A stretch of DNA of 29,505 bases from an uncultured Eubacteriales bacterium (lineage in GTDB: Bacteria; Bacillota; Clostridia; Oscillospirales; Acutalibacteraceae). Location of the stretch: contig ONVG01000002.1 in assembly GCA_900321195.1 (NCBI GenBank), positions 1-29,505 of the forward strand. The letters run 5' to 3'. The notes beneath the pieces were generated by a model, which saw only the letters and a list, made by a program, of their open reading frames with translations, had not been told where the DNA came from and ran no database searches. Within the stretch, counting starts at the first letter, position 1. Each line of letters begins with the position of its first letter. A program made the position numbers and the translations under genes. This document shows positions 23,075-29,505 of this stretch, piece by piece.

Positions 23075-23102
23075 TTGATTTTTTGACACAAAATGATATA
23101 AT
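23075..23102 (+). promoter_or_regulatory. Promoter of Ig-like/transglutaminase gene
   Basis: TTGATT (23075-23080), a 16-bp spacer and a perfect TATAAT (23097-23102), 36 bp upstream of the start. A closer TTGACA at 23083 is too near the -10 box to serve. Confidence 0.7.
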
Positions 23103-23138
23103 GTAAAATAACAAATATAAGAAACGGAGGTAACTTCT

Positions 23139-25406
23139 ATGAAACGAAAATGTATTCTCAGCAAGCTAACGGCCTCGGCAATATCCGCCCTTATGCTCTT
23201 CGGCGGTACTTCTGCCGCTCAGTCATTCAACATCCCGACACTATTACCTGAAACTTATGTATCGGCAAATGCTGATACAGCACTTGAAAACACATCGGAG
23301 CTTCAACAAACTGTAGTTATGAAAGGCAAAAAAGCAGTTGTCAGCCTTTCGTCAGCAGGCGGCAGCGGAAACTATAAGTATTCCGTTTATTACAGACGCA
23401 GCTCTGTAATAAAATGGACGACCGCTGTTAACGATACTACAGAACAGACTGTCAGCATAACCCCAAAATACGCAGAGGAATATACTGTATCGGTAAAGGC
23501 TGTCGATTCGTCAGGAAAGTCGATAAAGAAGTATCTTACACTCGAAGTTCTTCCTGCGCTAAAAAACAATTCGGAGCTTGAACAAACAAAGGTCATCAAG
23601 GGAAAGAAAGCTGTTGTTGACCTTGACGCAGACGGCGGCAGCGGAAATTACAAATATTCCGTTTATTACAAACGCAGCTCCGCAGCAAAATGGACGACCG
23701 CTGTTAACGATACTACAGAACAGACTGTCAGCATAACTCCAAAATATGCAGAAGAATATACTATATCGGTAAAGGCTGTCGATTCACTCGGAAACAGCAA
23801 GAAAAAGTATCTTACCCTTAACTCTCTTGCACCTGTCAGAAATACATCCGATGTACCTCAGACGACAATATACAAAGGACAAAAAGCAGTCATAAACTGT
23901 TCGGCAGAAAACGGCAGCGGAATTTATAAATATTCGGTATTCTATAAGCTCACAAGCTCCAAAACATGGCTCACTTTAATAAAGGATACAACAAAAAGCA
24001 CCGTATATTTCACTACGACAGCTGAAGGAAGCTATGATATATCCGTAAAGGCTGCCGACTCACTCGGAAGTACAGACAAAAAATACTTTACGGTAAGAAC
24101 AGCATCACAGCTCAAAAACACATCCTATACAGACAAAACGATAACAGACATCGGAAATAAAATAAATATATATGCTTCGGTAGAAGGCGGAAAAGCACCC
24201 TATACCTATGCTTATTATTATAAAGTATCTGATGATACAAGCTGGAAAAAGATAAAGGACTATTCCCTGACTGAATGTGTCAATTTCTATCCGCAAAGTC
24301 CTGCCGAGTATAATATAAAAGTGCTTGCAAAGGATTCCGACGGAAATGTTTCGGAAAAGATACTTACAATAGGCTTTATCAGTGAGATAACAAACAAATC
24401 ATCTATAAACAAAACATCTGTTGAAGCCGATGAAACGATAAGGATATATCCGAGAGCCGAAGGATATTATAAGAATGTATCATATCAGATATACTATACG
24501 GTATCAGGCTCAACAGCAAAGACCTACATCAGATATGACTCATCAAGCTCATACGCAGAATTCAAGCCTTCAAAGGCGGGCGCATATACAATAACTGTTA
24601 TCGCCAAGGACAGCATAAGCAGAACTTCATCAAAATCATTCGGAGTCACAGTAAACAAAAATACGCTTTATGAAACAGTTGACGGAGTACTTGCACAGAT
24701 AATAACGCCTAACATGAATGAGCTTGAAAAGATAAAAGCCATACATGACTGGATGATAAACTATGCCGACTATGACAAAGACGGCTATTATTCGGGAAAT
24801 ACACCTTCGACCGATTACACCGCAGAAGGATTCTTTGCAACACGCAAGGCCGTATGCGACGGTTATGCAAAAGCATTTCTTGTAATGGCAGAAAGAGCAG
24901 GCCTTGAAGCAATAGGAGTAGAAGGTCAGGCAAGCACATCTACAGGACTTACCGAGCCGCATGCATGGAATCAGGTCAAGGCAAACGGCGAATGGTACAA
25001 CATAGATGTAACATGGGACGATCCTATCATGTCAGACAATTATGAAAGAACATTAAACTACACGTACTTCCTTGTTCCTGACAGTATTTTAAACCAGGAT
25101 CACATTGCTGAAAGCTTCAAGAATACCTGTACAGCACCGCAGCCGAATGACTGGCTCATACCGTTGGTTGTCGAAGAAGCACAGCAGGAGAGCGGCTATA
25201 CTGTATGTACTACAGATGCAGAGCTTACAAGCGCCGTTCAGAAATTCAAGAAAAATGGCGTAAATCCGTTCACCTTCATATGGAAGACCGATACTGTAGA
25301 CTGCAATAAGATAGCGCAGGCTTACCAGCCTGCAAGTGCAATGTCATTCTCATGGAAACAATGGAAATTTGAAGGATACTGGATAATTACAGTAACGCTC
25401 AAATAA
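23139..25406 (+). CDS. Secreted protein with five Ig-like repeats and a transglutaminase-like domain
   Basis: The 755-residue protein has a signal peptide (about 1-45). Five repeats of ~90 residues follow (about 49-508), each with a GSGNYKYSVYYKRSS-like strand and a YTISVKAVDSLGN-like end. They resemble Ig-like or Y_Y_Y-type beta-sandwich domains. The transglutaminase/protease-like domain is at about 515-660, with an intact triad: Cys573 in KAVCDGYAKAF, His608 in EPHAWNQV and Asp623 in YNIDVTWDDP. The last ~90 residues are unassigned. No sorting signal or membrane helix is seen at the C-terminus. ATG 23139 follows ACGGAGGTAA. It probably acts at the cell surface on proteins or peptides; the reaction (crosslinking or hydrolysis) is not determined. 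Confidence 0.87.
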   Translation: MKRKCILSKLTASAISALMLFGGTSAAQSFNIPTLLPETYVSANADTALENTSELQQTVVMKGKKAVVSLSSAGGSGNYKYSVYYRRSSVIKWTTAVNDTTEQTVSITPKYAEEYTVSVKAVDSSGKSIKKYLTLEVLPALKNNSELEQTKVIKGKKAVVDLDADGGSGNYKYSVYYKRSSAAKWTTAVNDTTEQTVSITPKYAEEYTISVKAVDSLGNSKKKYLTLNSLAPVRNTSDVPQTTIYKGQKAVINCSAENGSGIYKYSVFYKLTSSKTWLTLIKDTTKSTVYFTTTAEGSYDISVKAADSLGSTDKKYFTVRTASQLKNTSYTDKTITDIGNKINIYASVEGGKAPYTYAYYYKVSDDTSWKKIKDYSLTECVNFYPQSPAEYNIKVLAKDSDGNVSEKILTIGFISEITNKSSINKTSVEADETIRIYPRAEGYYKNVSYQIYYTVSGSTAKTYIRYDSSSSYAEFKPSKAGAYTITVIAKDSISRTSSKSFGVTVNKNTLYETVDGVLAQIITPNMNELEKIKAIHDWMINYADYDKDGYYSGNTPSTDYTAEGFFATRKAVCDGYAKAFLVMAERAGLEAIGVEGQASTSTGLTEPHAWNQVKANGEWYNIDVTWDDPIMSDNYERTLNYTYFLVPDSILNQDHIAESFKNTCTAPQPNDWLIPLVVEEAQQESGYTVCTTDAELTSAVQKFKKNGVNPFTFIWKTDTVDCNKIAQAYQPASAMSFSWKQWKFEGYWIITVTLK

Positions 25407-25449
25407 CAAACGTATGCAGATGATGAGCAGCCGCCCGACACACTAATAA

Positions 25450-25491
25450 AGCGCAGACATGATACCGAAATATCGTGTCTGCGCTGTTTTT
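25450..25491. terminator. Bidirectional terminator between convergent genes
   Basis: AGCGCAGACATGATA pairs with TATCGTGTCTGCGCT (one G-T wobble) around a CCGAAA loop. GTTTTTA follows on the plus strand and TTTATTAG on the minus strand. It ends the secreted-protein gene and the minus-strand polysaccharide operon, whose last stop codon touches its plus-strand tail. Confidence 0.88.
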
Positions 25492-26194
25492 ATGTCTTAT
25501 CATCAGTCTGAGCCTGAGCAAATCTGTAGTCCTGCAGATAAGTCAGCTTTATATTTGACGGGTCGCCGTTTATAAGAATGACGCTGTATCCCTTAGACTT
25601 GTAAAGCCTGCATACATCTGTAGCGGCAGCTCTCTCTTGTTCGGAAAGACTGCCATACACATCCGCAAACGTGCCGAGACGGAATGTCTGAGGCGTCTGT
25701 ACACGGAAAATGCGGCTCCTGTCAGGAAATGCAAGGGCTGTTTTTCCGTCCTCGGATTCTATTACAGTATCCGTTTCGGGAATTGCCGCCGTACATATCT
25801 CACATTCATCCATAACGGCAATGCTTTCGGATATTATATCACTGCTGACAAACGGTCTTACAGCATCATGTGTCAGTATTATATCTCTGTCGTCACACGA
25901 AAGCACATTTTTAGCAAAGCTTATCATGTTCATTATGGTTTCGTTCCTGTCCGCTCCGCCGTCAGTTATAAAAATATTATCATTGTCAGGAAAATATTTC
26001 TTTATAAGCGCCTTAGTATAGTCCGCCCAGTCAGGATTTATTCCTATTATGATGCGGTCTGTCTTTTCATGCTTTAAAAATACCTCTGTCGTATAAATTA
26101 TAACAGGCTTTCCGTTCAGCTCATAGAACTGCTTAGGGATATCTCCTCCCATTCTTCTTCCCGAACCGCCTGCCACTATTCCTGCAATTACCAT
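25490..26194 (-). CDS. IspD/TarI-family cytidylyltransferase
   Basis: The enzyme joins CMP to a sugar- or polyol-phosphate. The 234-residue protein has the nucleotide loop GIVAGGSGRRMGGDIPKQFY at the N-terminus, TDGGADRNETIMN, ILTHDAVRPFVSSDI, FRVQTPQTF and AAATDVCRL. IspD (MEP pathway) and TarI (CDP-ribitol for wall polymers) share all these. The PKQFYELNGKPVIIYTTEVF stretch and the place at the end of a surface-polysaccharide operon lean toward a TarI-like role, but IspD is equally compatible with the motifs. Its ATG overlaps the stop of the preceding gene (TAATG), and GGAGG lies just upstream inside that gene, so translation is coupled. It is the last gene of the operon. Confidence 0.85.
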   Translation of the reverse strand: MVIAGIVAGGSGRRMGGDIPKQFYELNGKPVIIYTTEVFLKHEKTDRIIIGINPDWADYTKALIKKYFPDNDNIFITDGGADRNETIMNMISFAKNVLSCDDRDIILTHDAVRPFVSSDIISESIAVMDECEICTAAIPETDTVIESEDGKTALAFPDRSRIFRVQTPQTFRLGTFADVYGSLSEQERAAATDVCRLYKSKGYSVILINGDPSNIKLTYLQDYRFAQAQTDDKT

Positions 26195-27477
26195 TATTTC
26201 CTCCGCTTATTATCCTCATCGCCAAGAACGCCTTCCGCCAATTCCTTGCGGTGCAGGAATCTCCTGTAGAATATCGTGAATACAACAATTATAGTGCCAA
26301 GTATAAGCGCTTCTATAAGTATTATGAGCCAGCTGTATGTGCTGCTGTTTTCCCTTACAACTGTGACTCTGCATACTTTGGTTATCCTGCCGTCATTTGT
26401 GCTGAAGGTTATTTTTGCAGTACCCTCGGCAACTGCCGTTATCCTGCCGTCAACATCAACTGTCGCAACATCAGTATCGCTTGATTTTCCGACCATTACA
26501 GGAAGCGCGGCACCCTGCGGCGTTACCTTGAACGTCATATCATAAGCCGAGCCTTGTTCAAGGGACAGTGTTGTCTTTGCAAGCGCTACATCACGTACCT
26601 TTTCTGCGCTTGCAGTATCATCCTGACTCAGAACTACTATATCCTTATTGTTTATTATACAGCTTATAGACATATTATATGTGCCTACATAAAGCTGACC
26701 TGTTGCATAAGGCTTTTTTGAGTTTGAATTTTTATATACGGAAATAGTATAGTTTCCCTGGAGAATATCATCAAAATAAAATTTTCCGTTTTTATCTGTA
26801 GTTGTTTCAAGAGTTTCCTTTTCGTTGTTTATGGAAACACGCATATTGACCTTTTTTTCGCCTGCGACAGAATACATTACGCCTGCAATATTGATGTCTG
26901 AATTTCCACCCGAACGGGAGCTTACCTTTACGATACATTTTTCCGAAACAGCCGCACTTGCAGATTCAACCGTTATTACCGCAACACCCGGATCCTTAGC
27001 CGTGATATAGCCGTTTTTATCTACTGTGGCTATCTTTTCATCCGAACTGAAAAATTTTATTCTTGTGTCCTCGATATCTTCCGGAAGTATCTCCGCTTCA
27101 AGCATGAATGACTCTCCCGTTTTGAGCGAAAGGCTCTGGGTATTTATTACCACTCTTTCGGGTGACTCGCCTATCATTACATTTACAGTACAATAGGCCT
27201 GATTCCCGTTCTTATCCGTTGCGGTTATTACTGATGCGCCGAAGGATACAGCCGTTACCTTACCTGTCGAATTTATCGATACAATATCAGGATCTGATGA
27301 GGAGTATCTTACTTCATCTGGGTCTGCATTCAGGTCGAGCTGAAAGCTCTGATTTTCAAAAAGGCTTATGCTTTCCCTTGAAAAGCTGAGTACCTCCCTT
27401 TCGGCTCCGACATTTATTGAAAATATGCACATAAGTATAGTCATTACCGTCAGTATACTGACTGCTTTTCTTCTCAT
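26194..27477 (-). CDS. Membrane-anchored protein with BIG2 Ig-like domains
   Basis: The 427-residue protein has a signal peptide (about 1-24). Two BIG2-type domains follow (27-100 with SSSDPDIVSINSTGKVTAVS; 108-187 with FFSSDEKIATVDKNGYITAK), then a carboxypeptidase-regulatory-like/CNA-B-like domain (195-275, TTDKNGKFYFDDILQGNYTI). A third BIG2 domain (293-375, SSDTDVATVDVDGRITAVAE) comes next, then a membrane helix (about 382-405) and a short charged cytoplasmic tail. It is therefore displayed outside and held by a C-terminal helix, not by sortase. It is coupled to both neighbours by TAATG overlaps in a polysaccharide operon, so it may help present or anchor the polymer; this is inference. 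Confidence 0.87.
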   Translation of the reverse strand: MRRKAVSILTVMTILMCIFSINVGAEREVLSFSRESISLFENQSFQLDLNADPDEVRYSSSDPDIVSINSTGKVTAVSFGASVITATDKNGNQAYCTVNVMIGESPERVVINTQSLSLKTGESFMLEAEILPEDIEDTRIKFFSSDEKIATVDKNGYITAKDPGVAVITVESASAAVSEKCIVKVSSRSGGNSDINIAGVMYSVAGEKKVNMRVSINNEKETLETTTDKNGKFYFDDILQGNYTISVYKNSNSKKPYATGQLYVGTYNMSISCIINNKDIVVLSQDDTASAEKVRDVALAKTTLSLEQGSAYDMTFKVTPQGAALPVMVGKSSDTDVATVDVDGRITAVAEGTAKITFSTNDGRITKVCRVTVVRENSSTYSWLIILIEALILGTIIVVFTIFYRRFLHRKELAEGVLGDEDNKRRK

Positions 27478-28616
27478 TAAAATGCTCCTTTCGCAGAAAT
27501 TACCTTTTCATCAGGTCTGTATTCTCTGTCTAAAAGACGGAGAACTGTCGGCATTACATTTTCTGACAAATACCTTTCGTCAAGAAATGCTGTATTTTTC
27601 ATTTCCCTGTATTTGTTTTCATCGGAAAGAATATCATTCACTGACTCAGCCAAAGAAACTGCGTCGTTTTTGAACAGAACACCGAAGGGCTTGTTTTTCA
27701 GAAGGTCTGAATGTCCCTTGATATTGCTTGCCGCCACAGGAAGTCCGCAGTAAAGCGCCTCCATTACATTGAACGGCATTCCCTCCATCTTTGAGCAGGC
27801 AATAAGCATATCACTGCTCCTGTACAGCTCGTTTACATTGCTGACATGTCCTAAAAATCTCACACTGCCGCGAAATTCAAATTTTTCCGCAAGCATATAG
27901 CATTCCTTTTCGGTCTTTCCCTTACCTGCAAAAACAAGTACTGTATCCCGATGCTTTCTTTGTATATAGTTAAACGCTTCTATAAGCATGGTCTGATTTT
28001 TTCTTGCAGAAAATTCTCCGACACAAAGAAGGAGCTTTTTATCATTTCCTATCATATATTTTTCACGGACTTTTGATATCTGCTCATCCGAGAGGCCCGG
28101 AAATTTTTCTTTTTGCAGTCCCATTCCGTATATATGATTTATAGAGCGTCCTAATTTATATTTCTTCGCAAGATAATAGTCCTCACTGTTCATAACAGCA
28201 AGCTTATCTACTGCTTTGGCTGTAAGTCTTTCGGCTGTCCTGTAGATACGTGAGTGCAGGCTGCCGTCCAGTCCGAACATATAGCCGTGTGATATATGTA
28301 CAAAATATGGTTTTTTCTTCAATCGCATAACAGCAAGCTTTGCCGCCGTACCTGCAAGAGTAGTGTTTGAATACACGAGAGAATATTTATTTTCCTGCAT
28401 AAGCTTTTTAAGCCTTGATACAGTTCTTAGATTTTCAGCCGAAAGCGGATTTTTTACGAACCGCATATCATAACAGTTATCTATAAGCTCATTATCTGTC
28501 TTTCCTTCGGCGGCGACATCTGTTATGTATCCCTTTTCCTTGAAATATCTCAGATAGGGCATATGAAAATTAAGTATATGCGATATCCTTGACGCACAAA
28601 CAAGTATTCTTTTCAT
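27477..28616 (-). CDS. Glycosyltransferase family 4
   Basis: This is a retaining GT-B glycosyltransferase that adds a sugar from a nucleotide donor during surface polysaccharide synthesis at the cytoplasmic face. The 379-residue protein begins MKRILVCASRISHILNFHMP. Its N-terminal domain contains YSNTTLAGTAAKLAVMRL. The C-terminal GT1-type domain has LLCVGEFSARKNQTMLIEAF, FLGHVSNVNELYRSSDMLIA and the donor-binding SKMEGMPFNVMEALYCGLPV with its E-x7-E pair. The start is 3 nt beyond the stop of the ABC ATPase gene and has only a weak ribosome binding site, so coupling is likely. Donor and acceptor cannot be read from the sequence. Confidence 0.92.
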   Translation of the reverse strand: MKRILVCASRISHILNFHMPYLRYFKEKGYITDVAAEGKTDNELIDNCYDMRFVKNPLSAENLRTVSRLKKLMQENKYSLVYSNTTLAGTAAKLAVMRLKKKPYFVHISHGYMFGLDGSLHSRIYRTAERLTAKAVDKLAVMNSEDYYLAKKYKLGRSINHIYGMGLQKEKFPGLSDEQISKVREKYMIGNDKKLLLCVGEFSARKNQTMLIEAFNYIQRKHRDTVLVFAGKGKTEKECYMLAEKFEFRGSVRFLGHVSNVNELYRSSDMLIACSKMEGMPFNVMEALYCGLPVAASNIKGHSDLLKNKPFGVLFKNDAVSLAESVNDILSDENKYREMKNTAFLDERYLSENVMPTVLRLLDREYRPDEKVISAKGAF

Positions 28617-28619
28617 AAT

Positions 28620-29471
28620 TTAATCAACACTCTGGTCGTCATACTCATTGTTCTCCGAAACTATAGACTCTCTGACTATTTCCGCCTGCGGCTGTATCGG
28701 TACGGATTTTATAAACTTAGAATAGTTATCGCATACCTGAGCGGCAGGACCGGATTCAAGTATCTTACCCTTGTCGAGCCATATAGCAGTATTGCAAAGC
28801 TTTTTTACGCTTCCGGAATTATGAGATACGTAAAGGAATGTCGTTCCCTCCTTGAGCATTTCGGATATGCGCGCGTGACATTTCATCCGGAATTTTGCAT
28901 CGCCTACAGAAAGCACCTCATCCGCAATAACTATATCGGCATTCATACATGTTGCAACAGCAAAGCCAAGTCTTGCTATCATACCGGATGAGTAATTTTT
29001 CAGCGGTATGTCTATGAATTTTTTTATCTCGGCAAATTCTATTATCTCATCAAAATGCTTTTTCATATATTTTTTTGTATGACCGTGCATTGCTCCTGCA
29101 AGGAAAATATTTTCTCTTGCCGAAAGCGCCCTGTCAAATCCGCCGCTTATCTCAATGAGCGGCGCTATAGTTCCGTTTACGGTAACACGTCCCCTTGTCG
29201 GACGTATGATACCCGCAATAGTTTTGAGAAGTGTTGATTTTCCTGAGCCGTTTCTGCCGATAAGCGCAAGAGAGTCTCCTCTTTTTACTTTCAGATTGAT
29301 ATTTTTGAGCGCCCAGAATTCCTTATAGTTTACTTTTCCCTGTATAACATTTACAAGATATTCCTTAACGCCCTCCTCACGGTTCTTGCTGAGGTTGAAC
29401 ATTACGGAAACATCATCAACTTCAATACATGTGTCATTATCGGAAGCAGATATTTTTTTTCTTACTATCAT
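28620..29471 (-). CDS. ABC transporter ATP-binding protein, polysaccharide export type (Wzt/TagH-like)
   Basis: This ATPase drives export of a lipid-linked polysaccharide or teichoic-acid-like polymer with an ABC-2 permease. The 283-residue protein has Walker A GRNGSGKST (72-80), the family stretch IAPLIEISGGFDRALSAREN, signature YSSGM (160-164), Walker B ADIVIADE (178-185) and H-loop His217 in YVSHN. The ~35-residue tail is too short to be a carbohydrate-binding Wzt domain. ATG 29471 follows GAGGAGG at 9 nt. The permease is expected just right of the window. It heads the visible part of a coupled operon with the glycosyltransferase, the BIG2 protein and the cytidylyltransferase. Confidence 0.93.
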   Translation of the reverse strand: MIVRKKISASDNDTCIEVDDVSVMFNLSKNREEGVKEYLVNVIQGKVNYKEFWALKNINLKVKRGDSLALIGRNGSGKSTLLKTIAGIIRPTRGRVTVNGTIAPLIEISGGFDRALSARENIFLAGAMHGHTKKYMKKHFDEIIEFAEIKKFIDIPLKNYSSGMIARLGFAVATCMNADIVIADEVLSVGDAKFRMKCHARISEMLKEGTTFLYVSHNSGSVKKLCNTAIWLDKGKILESGPAAQVCDNYSKFIKSVPIQPQAEIVRESIVSENNEYDDQSVD

Positions 29472-29505
29472 AATATAATACCTCCTCAGATATAGAGGAA
29501 AAAGC

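Noticed and set aside
22621..23106. 161-codon open frame through mosaic repeat copy 2, and related frames at 18791-19547 on the minus strand
   Set aside because: They translate only repeat modules, overlap one another in several frames, have no consistent start or ribosome binding site, and arise from GC-rich hairpin repeats and 42-bp (14-codon) units.

Overview
The window looks like the chromosome of a low-to-mid GC anaerobic Firmicute of the Ruminococcus type (Oscillospiraceae). This rests on heavy use of ATA and AGA codons, a PerR plus 'reverse' rubrerythrin oxidative-stress pair, an OadG/OadB sodium-pump pair, ApbE with a NusG domain II partner, and Ig-like surface proteins. The genus is an inference; no rRNA or tRNA gene is present to confirm it.

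Layout. 1-308: gene-free, with a hairpin and a fragment of a mobile-element end. 309-2866: an initiating sugar-phosphate transferase and an EpsG-like polymerase (surface polysaccharide). 3048-4955: a tandem pair of secreted, C-terminally anchored paralogs whose promoter, leader and terminator were duplicated with them. 5050-6422: ApbE lipoprotein and NusG-II protein. 6560-7297: unrecognised protein with a possible DUF2185-like part. 7388-12280: tgt, yajC, hisS, aspS on the plus strand. 12337-13611 (minus): membrane HD-GYP protein. 13764-15388: polysaccharide deacetylase and amidase-SH3 (cell wall). 15538-16539: perR and reverse rubrerythrin. 16690-18030: SseB-like protein with eleven PVQQ pentapeptides. 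18085-18765 (minus): YoaK/DUF1275 membrane protein. 19633-22481: leuB, oadG-like and oadB. 23139-25406: large secreted protein with Ig-like repeats and a transglutaminase-like domain. 25490-29471 (minus): a translationally coupled surface-polysaccharide operon (Wzt-like ABC ATPase, GT4 glycosyltransferase, Ig-like membrane protein, IspD/TarI cytidylyltransferase) that continues past the right edge.

The most unusual content is non-coding. A GC-rich mosaic repeat occurs as two inverted copies (18830-19456 and 22616-22955) that flank the leuB-oadG-oadB block. It is built from hairpin modules with a constant 6-3-6 geometry but different stem sequences, so paired bases change together. One copy carries a tandem array of three exact-length 42-bp units. 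It also contains a 111-bp MITE-like insertion with perfect 15-bp terminal inverted repeats and a 5-bp target duplication, and an empty version of the site lies about 80 bp away. A 33-bp piece of the repeat lies downstream of the NusG-II gene, and a MITE end lies near the left edge of the window.

Many transcription signals are clear: several sigma-A-type promoters with exact 17-bp spacers, and several strong terminators, three of them shared between convergent genes. All functional assignments come from reading motifs in the translated sequence; no database search was run.
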